Shown piece by piece: positions 38,290 through 50,040 of a stretch of 64,000 bases of DNA; the first letter of the stretch is position 1; each line of letters opens with the position of its first letter. Under the pieces are notes generated by a model that was not told the DNA's origin, did not search any database, and saw nothing but the letters and a program-made list of their open reading frames with translations. The position numbers were made by a program, and so were the translations under genes. Where the stretch lies: positions 11,822,501-11,886,500 of the forward strand of contig CM063288.1 in NCBI GenBank assembly GCA_032173965.1, written 5' to 3'. The stretch comes from Sitta carolinensis. Taxonomy: Eukaryota; Chordata; Aves; Passeriformes; Sittidae.

Positions 38290-39460
38290 ATAAATCTTGG
38301 CAACCAGCAAAAAACATCCATTGTTTCCATCCCTCACTTCTTTTCCCTTCAGATCTGCAGACTTAGTGACGAGGATATTTTGTTGTGGTTTAACCCTCAG
38401 TGATTTATCCAAGCAACACAGGGGACTGCCTAAGATGAAGACATTTTGCTGCAGCAGTACATGAGCAGCTGTACATAGTGGCCAAATCAGGAGAAACAGT
38501 AACTTTGGTTTCTTCTCTTACATGCTGTCAAATGGGCTGAAAGTCATAGTTTTCATTTTCTTCCCTGATGCCATGATCCCCTTTCCAGCCTTAAGTTTGT
38601 TTATTTGTACACCACAAGCAGCATGCCCTAAAAAGATTTTATGTGGTTTCAGGGAAACTTCTCTGTTCAGCTTCAGAAACTTCAGAAACAGTATCTCATC
38701 CAAGGCCTTTCTCCTACAACATACATCATGCTCCAACAAGGAAAGCCAGTAAGTCCCAAAGAAAATTAGAACTTACTAACATTACATTTTCACTGCATCT
38801 TGTCTGGAATCCACAAAGATTTCAGGCTGCTTAAAGAAGAATAAACCATGAAAATAAATTTATAGACACACACAATCAGTTTTTGCAGAAACAAACTTCC
38901 ATGACAGTGAACATAGTCTCTGTCCCTGCAGAAACTGAGTCTTCACAACATTTGACCCTTTAGACTGCAAACCCAAGATGATACCACATTACTGTTAAAT
39001 GAGGCAGCATCACAAGAGTCTCACAAAACCCACGCTGTGATGAAAGGTCACAACACCCAGGATGTATTAAGACATAGAAAAGGTTGATAAAAGCAGAAAT
39101 ATCTCTAAAAGCTGCAGGAAAGCACAGCCCTTAATGCAATCCTGGAAATGGTGAAAGCCTCAAGAGCAGCACTGTCCCACTGACAAGGTATTCATGTGTT
39201 CGCCTCCTTGAAATTGCACACTTCTGCTGCATGACTGGAAGAAGCCAAGGGAAAATGACTCCAGGAGTGACAGGATATTCCCTGTAGTCACTTTTAGTGG
39301 CTTAAAGATTCCCTCTACTGCGTCTATTATGTTCTTGTAACTAATACTCCATGCAGCTGCCAATTCAATCCTTATTAAAATGAACTCTGTGCGTTCATTT
39401 CTTGTAGGAACACTGGTGTCTGAATTCTGGGAACCAACTGAGATTTGGGAGGCTCTGTGG

Positions 39461-39499
39461 CTTGGGGCAAAGAGCTCTTTTTAAAAGAGCTTTGCCAAG
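39461..39499. other. near-perfect hairpin of about 17 bp
   Basis: The right arm at 39483-39499 is the exact reverse complement of the left arm (39461-39481), apart from two 2-base insertions (GG and AG) in the left arm. The two arms are separated by one T. This is stronger than expected by chance for AT-rich DNA. It could be a cruciform-forming site, a small MITE-like relic or a chance palindrome. It lacks the roughly 22-bp arms and loop of a typical microRNA precursor. Confidence 0.7.
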
Positions 39500-41791
39500 T
39501 CAGGACTGAATGGTTTTCCCCACTTATAGCCTCCAGACCTTTATTATGCTTGGGCTGCAATATATACCCAACTCCACCTCTGCCAGACCAAAGCTGTTAC
39601 TTTGCTTCTGAGTCATAGCAGGCTGAAATACTCATCCTTCACTACATACCTAGTCTGGGATACACTCTCCTTCAGCTGAGACTGGTTATAGGAAAAGAAT
39701 GGGGTACAAGTCACATAGAGGAGCTGGTCTTGCTCTGTACACTCTCTGGTCTGCACTGTGACCTGGAGCAGTGCAAGCCACAAAACTGGGGATGTTCAGG
39801 GTTAACAGGTCTTTACACCACAGACTGTTGTTTGCTCTCCAGCCCCTTGGTACAAATGCATGGCTTTCATCCTTTATTAAGGGAAGCTGTTTGTCTGTAC
39901 CAAGCTAAAGTGTGGGAGCTTGGCCTCAGGACAGGATAACTCTGCACAGGGCTGGTGTGGATTTTGGAGTCTGGGCTACTAAAGTTCAGCTGCTGCTGTT
40001 ATCTGAACAACAGGTTTACCTGCTAAACTCAGGGATCCACTGAACCTGGTGGTTGTTTAGTCATCAGATTTTTCCATTTAGCTCATGCTCTTCAGGCCTA
40101 GTTTTCACTTGAAGCCCTGGTTTCTCTGGTGAGAAAATCTAGCTGGAGTTGCCATACCTGTCACCCACAGTGAGCACCAGAGCCCTTGCCAGGATGGACT
40201 GCAGGAAAGGATGTGTCTGCACCCAGAGCTTTGACTGTGACCGCTTCCTTCCCAAACCCAGCAGTACCGGGATCTCCGTGTGGCTGGCTCCAGGCCATTT
40301 CCTTATTAAATACAATTACAAAGTGGTGCTCTTACCACCAGTTGAAGTTTGTACTTGTTAGATCAGGAAGAAAAACATACATATTGAAATAAGTTTCTCC
40401 TGATCTGACATGTACAAACATTATCTGTGCACCCAAACACACGGGCTCATAAATCTATTGGCCTGCCATAGATACTGCCTCTCCCAATAGTCAGACCTTG
40501 GAACCTGAGGACTTTCCCCTCAAGTCATGTTTTATGTGATCTAACAAACCGTGGGAGACAATTGTTGCAATAAATGCATCCTGCAGAGTCCAGAGAATGT
40601 AAGGTGCCATAAGTATCAGATATTTGCCAATATCGTCCTCAGAGCTGGCTGGGTAGCCAGGAGCATGTGTCAACCCAGGGCACTCCTGGCCAGACATGGA
40701 TGCCCTGCAAAACATCATCCCATCCTGGGGACACTCCTCCTATAAATCAATACAGGTATTCAGAGAGTAATTAGTCACAGTAACAGATACTGAGTGTCCT
40801 CCTTTATAAACACTAGCTAATTAATTTTCACAGTGTCTCTAAGGAGACAAGAAAATACAATGACCATTATCTAAAATATATGACAAGAACATTACTATTA
40901 TTAAACCCAGAGCTTGAAAAAGCATGGGAAGAGCCCCACCAAGGAGATATACATCAACAGCCGACTGCCTCTACACTTTAAATATTCTTTTAACAAAACT
41001 CAGAGATGAACATTTATTTTACCAGTGCCAAAAATAATATTAACCTTTTTAAACCTTAAAAAAAAGTTTTACACTCTGTTAAAGTACATGAATTTTCTTT
41101 GCAGTCCTGAACAACCTCCTGTTTTCACCATTATGCCTGAGTACTTCTTGTGGAAGGGGATTAGTTGGATACTGGAACAGCCCTTGGAAGATTTCAGAAG
41201 CCTGTTGTGGTCTTCATGAGGCTTCCTCTATACTATGTAAAAGCCACATAAAACAGAGGATCAGTACCTCTGCAGCAAGGCTTGGCATATCTCTGTATAC
41301 TGAATCAACATAATTATTTAGAATCCATCTCTCTGCGTGTAATTTCTTTATCTTGCTATTGTGTTGCAAAGACTGAAAACCATGAAGAACTGATCATCTA
41401 TGCACCCTCCCCCTGGTTTTTTTTTAAGTTAAAAAATTCCTGGCTGTGACAGAGGCAGTCTCAAAACTGGAAGCTTTCAGACTCAAAAAAACACAGAAGC
41501 AAAGGTGTTCAAATGCAACCCTGAAGTCTCCGCTCAAGATAATCAGCTGTAACACACCACTCACCACTGCCTGCAAATATAAGAGATTTCAACACGTGGC
41601 TCCCCAGGGGAACCTTTTGCTGCAAGAAATTAATGTGGACAAAACTTCATGAAAAATCTTAAAATACCTGAGCACATCCGTATGGATAACACCACTGACA
41701 GTAAATAAGTTAAAGGATGGACTTGGGAAAGGGAGAAGTTTAAATACTCCACTGCTTCCGAGGCAAGGTCTTATGCATCTGTTTTTTTAAG

Positions 41792-41882
41792 GAGGTAGCT
41801 CAATACAGCAGGTTGAACTGCTGAACCACTTTCCTAAGCCTTAGAAGAACCAGGAAAAGGAGGAAATTACATCCTGTGAAAG
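41792..41882 (+). other. candidate non-coding exon of 91 bases
   Basis: On the plus strand 'tgcatctgtttttttaag' forms an acceptor, and 'GAAAG|GTGAGTTTT' at 41882/41883 forms a strong donor. All three frames contain stops, so it could only be a UTR or lncRNA exon. It overlaps the region of the minus-strand candidates, and both sets cannot easily belong to one transcript. Confidence 0.12.
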
Positions 41883-41933
41883 GTGAGTTTTATCATGGGG
41901 AGAAGTCTAAGAGGAAATGATTGTTCAAAACAT

Positions 41934-41962
41934 ATAAATAAATAAAATAATAAATAAATAAG
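41934..41962 (+). repeat. (AAAT) microsatellite
   Basis: Repeats of AAAT/AAAAT units over about 30 bases. Confidence 0.8.
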
Positions 41963-42086
41963 AGATCTCAAGTGGCAACTGCAAAAGCTCCTTCACAGCC
42001 AATCTTTTCTAACCATTCTCTCATAATTATTGAACAGAGGACTAACTCTTTACCAAAATAAATTTGTTATTCATTAACAAACGTAC

Positions 42087-42283
42087 CTGAATAGAATAAT
42101 TGGCAAGATGTATGTTTGGAATTACAACGAAAATCTCATGAGGCAACTCCTCCGAGGCAAACAAATTGGATTTTTCATTGTTAAAAATACTAACTGTAGG
42201 TGTGTAAATGTCAACCATCTCAGTACATTCTGCCTTATCAAGAGCCATGTACATAAACGGTAGTCTCTTTGCAAGACAAGTTT
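42087..42283 (-). other. candidate coding exon, unknown protein
   Basis: Read on the minus strand, this 197-base segment is preceded by a pyrimidine-leaning stretch ending in 'ggctgcacag' and followed by 'CAG|GTACGT', a very strong splice-donor match. One frame is open throughout, entering after the first base of a codon and leaving at a codon boundary. It encodes about 65 residues with a varied, protein-like composition (residues include LPFMYMALDKAE and HEIFVVIPNIHLANYSIQ). I recognise no family or domain. No partner exon with a matching phase could be identified in the window. It may be a chance frame, an exon of a gene that hosts this DNA in an intron, or a relic. Confidence 0.25.
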
Positions 42284-42814
42284 CTGTGCAGCCATGAAAC
42301 ACAAAGGGTTACTATTCAATCTCCCAGGGAAATCAAATTAATATAATAAAAATAGTTTCACATGTGTATGATACAGCATACAGATGCTGCTTATACAATG
42401 CTAAGAGCGGTTACAGTATAACTCATCCATGATCATAATCACTTCTTTCTTAAGGCCTGGAATCCCAAGCAGAAGTGTACGTGTAACTGCACGCCTGCTT
42501 TTGCATATACAACTGCTGTCGCTGCAAGCATAAATTAAGTATGTATACTGCTACATAAAACCCTACTCAGTTACAGATGTGAATTTTTCTCAAACTCTCC
42601 AGCTTTCCTGACTGACTTCTGCTTGTGCTACGAGCTCCTTTTATGCTCTCTAGTTTTTTACTGCATTCAGCATAGGGAGGAAGCTATTCTTACTGCGAGT
42701 ATTACAATTGAGAGGTGAAGCAAACCAGAGAACCTTATGTGTTTTAATGACTCCTCACTAAACTTTGTTTAACTTCACTTGATATTCTAACCTAGCTGGA
42801 CCACGTAAGGCATG

Positions 42815-43080
42815 GAGTAGGGACTGACATCATAGTTCTATTTGTGATAAAACTTGGAACACTGCAAGGAAAACCCAGGACCACCTGCATAGGAGACATT
42901 GACATCCCCATTCACTACAACTTCTGTGCTTAAAACTTCAACTCTGATATCTCTGAACTAAGCTGGGACCACAGCAAAGCGCACTGGAGGTAGGGCACTG
43001 ACACTCAGAGGGTAGGGATTGCTATTTGGTGAAGAAGGGGCTTGGAACCCTGCAAGGAAAATCAGGACCACTGCAGGCAG
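42815..43080. repeat. diverged direct duplication, offset about 188 bases
   Basis: The core 'cttggaacactgcaaggaaa' at 42853, followed by 'acccaggaccacctgca', recurs at 43041 as 'cttggaaccctgcaaggaaa', followed by 'atcaggaccactgca'. The flanks are also alike: 'gagtagggact' before the first copy and 'gggtagggatt' before the second. The copies are clearly related but diverged. This may be an old tandem duplication or two units of an unrecognised repeat just upstream of the CR1 at 43.4 kb. Confidence 0.6.
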
Positions 43081-43396
43081 CAGAGCACACCTGACCTCCA
43101 CCCTCAAACAGATCAGTGGGAGGCTTTACCCTGCTCATCCCTTCTGGACACTGGGAGTAGGGCTGCCAATGACTCTTCAAGCCACCATACAAACCCAGAA
43201 AGCTCCAGTTTCAGCTCAAATGTGGGGTGTCTGGGCAACCTCCAAGGGGTAAATGGGCAATCTTTGGAGAAAAAGGGCTGGTAAAGAAAACAAACGTGAC
43301 CTTGAGAATCCCACTAATGCGAGAAACATTTCCCCATAATAAACCGACAAAACTTTCTGTCCCAATTTTAAGGCTGAAAGGGACCTGCAGAAAAGT

Positions 43397-43546
43397 GATG
43401 CCTATCCCAACTCTTGAAGTGTTCAAGGCCAGGCTGGATGGAGCTTTCAGCAACCTAGTCTAGTGGAAACTACATCTGTCCACAGTGGGGGTTTGGAACA
43501 AAATGATTTTTAAGGGCCCTTCGAAACCAAAGCATTCTATGATTCT
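43397..43546 (+). mobile_element. CR1 LINE 3' end fragment
   Basis: The sequence 'gaagtgttcaaggccaggct' followed by 'ggatggagctttcagcaacc' and 'tagtctagtggaa' is the classic CR1 3' terminal ORF/UTR segment. It is followed by a degenerate 'ttggaacaaaatgattttta' and ends at 'attctatgattctt', the CR1 terminal microsatellite-like repeat. The fragment lies in sense orientation and covers only about 150 bases, so it is a severely 5'-truncated dead copy. It lies opposite in orientation to the copy at 23.2-23.7 kb and is about as diverged. A slightly longer copy starting near 43365 is possible, because 'aaggctgaaagggacc' upstream is also CR1-like. Confidence 0.9.
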
Positions 43547-43624
43547 TTTGGTTTCTTGGCTCCTCCTGGTCCTAGCAAGAGACATGAACTATGCCTAGAG
43601 AAGGAGTTGGATTGGTGGCCAGCA

Positions 43625-43644
43625 CATGCACATACACACACACA
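43625..43644 (+). repeat. (CA) microsatellite, short
   Basis: About six CA units preceded by 'catgcacata'. It lies just downstream of the CR1 fragment. Confidence 0.75.
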
Positions 43645-44044
43645 GGGCTTTAGAAAATAGCCTTAGTATAAAAAGAAAAAGAAGAGCAGAATCAATCCCT
43701 TTATCCTTGGCATGGTGTGAAAGAGGTGCATAAAACTGCACATTTAATTGCATTTTTAAAAATCACCTACTGGATGGGCTGTCTAAAAAGGGAGAACAAA
43801 GCAATCCATGCCTTTTAAGTAATGGAATGCTGAGGAACGGTGTTAAACAAAATCTGCTGATACATTCTTGCCAAAACTGCAATAATGATAAATCCACTAT
43901 AAAGAATAAAACATCTATTCGCAGGGGAGAAACGAAGGGATCTGCGCTCCAAATTCCACTGGAAGCTTTTGAAATCCCACCCTTTAAATAGCATAGGCTG
44001 GTGCCAAACTTCACAAATCTGCTAGTAACTACTTGCAAACTTAC

Positions 44045-44080
44045 CTGAGAATCAAACCAGCAACAAGTTTTGCTACCCAT
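44045..44080 (-). other. candidate first exon or start segment with strong donor
   Basis: On the minus strand, an ATG in good Kozak context ('acacccATGG') begins at 44080 and runs 12 codons (MGSKTCCWFDSQ) to 'CTCAG|GTAAGT' at 44045/44044, a near-ideal donor. The upstream 100 bases are AT-rich with TATA-like words. The phase at the donor (codon boundary) does not match the entry phase of the exon-like segment at 42283, so the two cannot join directly in frame. The protein is not recognised and chance is a serious alternative. Confidence 0.15.
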
Positions 44081-46080
44081 GGGTGTTGATTATAACCACA
44101 TCCAATAAATATAAGAAAATATAAAAATAATAAAGATTACATTAATGTTTGGTTATTATTTTCTTAGTACCCTCCCTTAACCAGTGTTGCAGGAACATAA
44201 AGACCTCGGAACCTTTCTAAGGTTCATTTTCAGGAGGCTTCTGCAAGGCCAGGATATTCTTCCAGCATTCACCAGGTCTGAAATTTTATAGAAGCAGGTT
44301 CTCTGGAGGATATTTTCTTAACAACTATGTCAGTAAATGGACTTGAGAGTCCCTGGTTTTCTTCATGGATTTGCCAAAATAAGCTTTAACAAAGAGCAGC
44401 TTTTCTGCTTCCTGCATCTATTTGCGTGCAGAACATGAATACTTTTCTACCTCAAAGGACTTGATTTTCTAAATCACTTTGAAATCCTCAAAAGCTGCTA
44501 TAAAACCAGTTATCTTGACTGAGATTGGGAAAGGAAAAAGAGTATAGAAGGAACCCCACTGCGTGAGTTTGATAGGACCATGTGTGTGACCTCCACAATG
44601 CTGCTGCACAGGATTTAGTGTCTCAGGACATCATTCTCACAGAAGTCAGAGCGGTTGCCTGTCAGTAGCACTAAATTGCTTGTGTTTGATTTTGTTAAAG
44701 TAACAACAGAAAGTAGGAAAAAAATTAATTGCAGCAAATTGATCAGATTAAAAATAATTTTCAACAATAAAAGTAATATTTAAATAACTGGGGAATGATA
44801 GAAACCCACTTTGTAGCTTAGATATCAGTTCCATCTGGTATTTTAAGGGGTGAAGTCTGAACTGGGAAATCTGTGTCACACAGAGGCCAGCAGTTTTGTG
44901 AACTGTATTGGGAGCTGCTTAACAGTTGGTCTTAATCGTTTTCCAAGGCACAAAGCCGAGATCAAGATGAATCTGTTTCCCACATTGTTTCCTCCCAACA
45001 GGGTTGGATTTCAGATTTGCCTGGATTAGAGTAAAGCCACCGGAATTCCCCACCTGGACATTTAGGTTGGAGGCCTCGATTTCAAAGACAAGTGGTATGC
45101 AGTAATTCCAACCTGGCCCCATGGGACTACAACTTTCATTTCTAATCAGTGAATTGTCTTTGTGCAAAACATTTTTTTAAGACAAGAAGGAGGGGGAAGA
45201 TTTTATTACATCTTCCCCTTCACTTTATAATTTTCTTTCAGAGCCAACATATTTTTAGCCTAAATACTAATGAATTAAAAGTAGTATCATTAGTTCACCT
45301 TTTCCAGAGAAATTAATAACAGGGCTGAGATTTTTAAATCCCATCCTGTTCTTCCGCCTCACCCTGAATTTGCTCATGTGTTACTTTCTCACATAATCGG
45401 CTTGGGCTCACTGGCTGCGCCAAGCTGTGCTTTAGTCTCACAGCATGTTATAACAGCAGTGACCAGGACCTGAACCATCTGCACTTTTATCCTACAAGTG
45501 CATTTACTCAAAGGAACAGCCCTACTTCAGCTCAAGAGCTGGAGAGGAAGAAAGTCAGAGCTTCTCCAAAGCCTCCTAGGCTAAAAGGAAGAATGGGACC
45601 CCTTCTCTTGCAAAGCCAAAAGTGTTGTGGCATGGTTAAATCTCTGCACAGTGCCTCTTTGTGCTCTTCCCCTCAAGATATTGGGCCCAGGCTGGATCAG
45701 CCAGCCCACATCCAATTTGCAAAACACTGGGGACGTCTTCAGCTCCCTTGCAGTGGGATGGGTCTTGGTACCTTTCCTGCATACCCTCCTCCACCCTCCT
45801 GAAGTCCTGAGCACAGACAAATGCTTTGGCAAAAAAAAACCCAAAAAACAACAAACTGCACCAAAAGGCTGCTTCTGCCACAACACACACAGGGACCCAT
45901 CAAGACACTTTCATATGAGCATATCTCATGGGAGGCAAGGACATGGTCTGGAAGAGTCCAAGTGTTTGTCTTGTGAATTCCAGCTCGTTTCAATGTTTTA
46001 TCCATTGACATCCAGCATCCATTAGCTCCCCAAGAATGTAAACCCTGACAAACATCTCCAATTTCCAGGCAATAAGGTAA

Positions 46081-46130
46081 AACTCATTTCAATAGACTTT
46101 AGAGGAAGAGCTTTGATTCTGACCCCTAAA
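46081..46130. repeat. fragment of an ancient amniote fold-back repeat
   Basis: The sequence 'atttcaatagactttagagg' followed by 'aagagctttgattctgaccc' resembles the arm of the repeat family also seen at 5690, 12611 and 47205. Divergence is high and the boundaries are uncertain. Confidence 0.4.
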
Positions 46131-47197
46131 AAGACCTACTTCTACAAGACAACCGGAAACAAAGGCAACAATAGCATTTGTATCACCCATGTGGATGGGT
46201 GGAGCTTTCAAACATTACTGACTTGAATCGGGAGGATAGAGATGGTTAGACCAGACCAATCATCTCAGATGAGCCAGAATAAAATCTTTTCAATTTCCTC
46301 TGCTGAAAGCCAGGTGTATTTGGCTCTCTGACAGGCAGAGGCAGGAGGGCTTGGGATGGCTGATGGAATTACCACTTCCACAGCTGCCCTTGCTTTGCTT
46401 TGAATCAAGTTACCCGTTATCAATCCACTCCTGGGACTCAACAGTTTACAAGAGGCATTAAAGCCATCACCCAGTTCCATTTGCCTTGACCATCACTCAA
46501 GTGCAGCACTTGAGAATGCTGATGACAGACAAGCCATGGTCCACTCATCAGCTGTCCCAAGCCACCCTAACCACAGCTTTCATTTACCTTCGCCATTGTG
46601 AAGTACAGAGAGAGAAAAAGTGTAAAAATGTGGGCAGTCCCCCCACATCATCTCTCTATTTGTGATGCTCCAATGTAAGGTTGTGCTTCTGCAGGTCAAG
46701 AAGCAATTCTTGAAGTTATGGTGAGAAGGCATCCATTTTCCTCCTTTGGCTAAAATATAGCAGTCCTGTTTCATTACCATGGAGGCTACCAGACTTCAAA
46801 CAATGTGCAGGACTGGGTATTGTTAAATACCAGTGGAATAATGAAATTTGGACAAATCTCACATTCACATGGAAAAGAAGAACCACATCTCTAGACTTAG
46901 AACAATAAACGGAAAAAAAAGCCACCGACTGCTTGATTAAACAAGTCTGGTGTTTGGCTTGTTAGACTCAACCCTATATGCCACACAATAGACTAGGAAA
47001 CCAAAGTGCTAAATATATGATTAAAAAATTTTAAAAATCTTTACAGCCTCTGTGTCATGATGTCAGAAGGTTTTGTAGGGACACATTTTTATCTGATAGC
47101 ATGTGTTTTCAATACTGACATATTTGGTCTGCATGTCGCTATTTTAGTGCTAACATTTACAAGCTTATTTGCTGAGGGCAATTTCTGAAGACGTTTT

Positions 47198-47300
47198 GTC
47201 AGTGGCCAAGTCCAACTTCCATTGAAGTTAAGTGGAAGACTCCCACTGACCTCAATAGGAAACAACTCAGACAGTCAGGGCAGGATTTGGAGCTGTTATA
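47198..47300. repeat. ancient amniote fold-back repeat with both arms
   Basis: The left arm 'cttccattgaagttaagtgg' is followed after a few bases by 'ccactgacctcaataggaa', which is close to its reverse complement, so the segment can still fold on itself. The downstream 'cagggcaggatttggagc' resembles the degenerate 'gggcctgatccaaagcc' end of this repeat type. It is the clearest of the copies in the window. Confidence 0.6.
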
Positions 47301-50040
47301 ACTCACTGAAATGCCACAAGCTGAGAGCAAAATGGGTAAGCCCAGGAAGAAAACACCACCGCGAGAAGTAACAGGAGAATATCCATTAGTAAATATGTTA
47401 GGACATGGTACCATGGAATTTCTTCCCTGGCTGTGCCAGTGTAAGAGATTTGCAGCCCATGCCACAGCTCACCACCACCTGCTGCCAATGGGATCCTTTG
47501 TGGGGCCGTGCACTAGTGCTGGGGCTCACTGAACCTGACTGGGAGAGGGAAACTAAAGGAAAAAAACTGCACAAGGTAGGATGTTTTCAACAGTCCAGAG
47601 TGATCTTGCTGAAATAACAAGATCAATTCAGACTCCTGAAGTCAGACATAGACAAAAGCACTGAAAGAATGCCACATTTACTGTCTTCTTTCAGATAATT
47701 ATTTTCCTCCAGTTCATCACAACTAGGAAAACTTTGTTTAATAGCTTGTAATGCTGCTGTCATGACTGTAACTGTAATTCCTTCATTTGAATGGAGAAAG
47801 AGCTTGAAAAAATTCCTTGCAGACAGCTTTTTTTTCTCTTTTTCTTGTTATAAAGTCTACACTTGCTGCAAGGGCACAAGGGATGGAAAAAGTATTTAAT
47901 TAGTATTTCCAGAAATATCCTCGCCTAACCCATAATGAGGTCATGCCAGATCATAATCCTCCTCAAATACAAGAGACAAAGTGATTTCCTTTTCATACAA
48001 CATCCTTTTTTGGGTGCAGCATTGACAGCTTTTCTGTGGTTTCAAAGGAAAAATAAAATTGAGTTAGTCTGAGTGGGGGGAGTCCAGAAACACCTAATAC
48101 ATCTTCCTGTGAGATGAATTCAGCAGGCCATACCTCAGTGAAGACACGGGTGGGATCTAATACAAGCAGGAAGCTTTCTTTTAAAGAAAATACAAGTTAA
48201 AAAAATGAAAACCAAAACCACAGCTCCAATCACCATGTGCCCAACTGAACTCCTTTGAACTGTCTGCTTGAATAATATTTCTCTTAAATCAGGGAAGGGT
48301 GTGTTTGGACTACCTGTATTTGCCATTCCTCTCACCTGCCAGAACCAAACCTTGGGTGGATCCTTGAAAACATGCAGCACTGTGGACACAACTGGGATGG
48401 TGGCCCAGGCAGGGGCTACATTAGCACTGGTGCTGTCAGGGCTTGGCTTGCACCAAAGAGGTGCTGGCAGCAGGGGCAAAGACCAACTGAGACCAACCTT
48501 CCCATTGGAAGTCATCCCTCCTTCTTCAGTATTTCCAGTGACCAGAGCACTGCTGTGTTTTGAGTGCCCCAGAAATAAAACCCATCCCTTAAGTGGCCCT
48601 GCCTGGACAGGGAAGCTCAGGATACACTGATGCTGCACAACCCACTCTCCTTATGAGAGATGAGTCAAGGAGCCTAACAGCTTGTACATGGCAAAAATAC
48701 AAACTTGGAGGAAAGCTTCCAATCTCATCTTGATGAAGACATCAAGAGCTTGAAATCCCACCAGCCCTTTGTGGCTCATCCCAGTAATTATTCAACTTCA
48801 CTGTCACATTCAGGTAGGGAGCAGAGCTCAGGTAGATGCCCAGGTTTAACTTGCAGCTGGCAAGGGCTCATCAGCTTTTCCCCACTGGAATAAGGGGCCA
48901 GAGAGCACACAGCATTTTCTCTCCTTCAATATTCCATAATTAAAATAAATCAGAAAAATGACGTTTTCTGCTGTATTTGCTCTCTTCTGCAAACACACTA
49001 TGTGTTATTTCACTATAGAAATCGCTGGACAAACCTGATTTACTGGCCAGCCTCAGGAAACTAGCGATTATCCAACCCCCTCTCCCATCCCCCAAAGTTT
49101 ATTGTTGAGTTCTTGGAACATCAAGTACAGGGTGTGAAATAATTTAATGGTGGGGGGATTTTCATCCTCCTTCTCTATCCCAATATGACTAAATTTATTG
49201 ATTTTGGATTGCTGTAAATTATAATGTAATTATCCTGCTGCACAAGCAGCTTCCCATTCCAGAAATTAAAAAGCAATTCAGGTAAATGATCTTTAGTTAT
49301 CATGGTGCATCCCTGCAGAACTCATTAAGTTGGGGGATTAGATGGCACACCAAAACTCTTACAGGGTGGGTGACATTGAAAACTATCGTGCCTGACAATA
49401 CAGAACTTCCTTGGGATGATAACAGGCAAAACTGCTGGTGCAACAGTTTTTTTTTCCTTTCCTGACAAATTTTAGATGCTATCAACTTGTACATCTCCCA
49501 GGATGTCTAATGCTCACTTACTGACTGCTCTGAAAAACAAACATTATTCCTTTGAGATGAGAATGCCATTAAAAGGAATTTCAGAAATAGCCAACATTGC
49601 AAGGCCATCTGTAGAACGCTGTCATCTGATCCCACTGGATCTCAGGTGGAGGAGCAGCTCATGTGAGTCAGAGTCAGCAACTACTTTTTGAGGTGGGAGA
49701 CTGCCAACTGGCAAAAAGAGAGCACACACCAGATTTCCAGACAGCTAAGGTGAATTTTCCCGAAAGAAAGCTCTATCTGATGGGATTGCTAAAAGATCTG
49801 ATTGACTTTAGTGACAGAAGATATGTGCAGTTTGCCAACACAAGCGTTCTCAATCCCTTTGTCTTGCCCAAAGATTATGCTTTGCCTCCCTAAATCTGCC
49901 TGCACTTCAGGCATTTTCCACTTGCTGTTCTATACTGTTGTGATGGCAAAGCAGCCATCATCAGGCTTCACACTGAAGGCGGCTACAGTCGTTGGCAGAT
50001 GAAAGGATACGTGTGCACATAGTTTGCACATCATTAAGTT

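Larger units (their letters stand above)
37850..38310. promoter_or_regulatory. candidate conserved non-coding element
   Basis: The region shows 'aaatatgttgcgctgcatta', 'gcaagcggcagccgccac', 'caataaataaaagataaaca', 'atgttgcttggcgacatctg' and 'agcgctaaaatatcggagag'. CpG retention, homeodomain and forkhead-like words and lack of repeats suggest constraint. The hairpin/G4 segment at 38041-38088 lies inside it. Confidence 0.22.
33836..41791. other. gene-free block
   Basis: Non-coding sequence containing the tRNA-like relic at 35.06 kb, the T42 run, the ATAA microsatellite, the hairpin/G4 segment near 38.05 kb and the hairpin at 39.48 kb. The stretch 34770-34830 ('ccaaaacgttttacacaatt') vaguely resembles MIR/LINE2 tails but is too diverged to call. 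Confidence 0.6.
43645..50040. other. gene-free block
   Basis: Non-coding sequence with two fold-back repeat copies (46.1 and 47.2 kb) and the start-segment candidate at 44.05 kb. A minus-strand 'ATGGCGAAG|GTAAAT' near 46600 sits after a pyrimidine tract, but no continuation can be supported. The 167-codon minus-strand frame at 48638-48135 has no recognisable domain. Confidence 0.55.

Noticed and set aside
46580..46605. ATG GCG AAG followed by a GTAAAT donor-like site on the minus strand
   Set aside because: The pattern is short, the donor is weak, and no upstream promoter or downstream exon could be identified.
48135..48638. 167-codon minus-strand frame with a hydrophobic segment near its C terminus
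   Set aside because: The apparent membrane segment comes from an A/T-rich stretch and the rest is low-information. An overlapping 120-codon frame exists on the other strand. No family is recognised.
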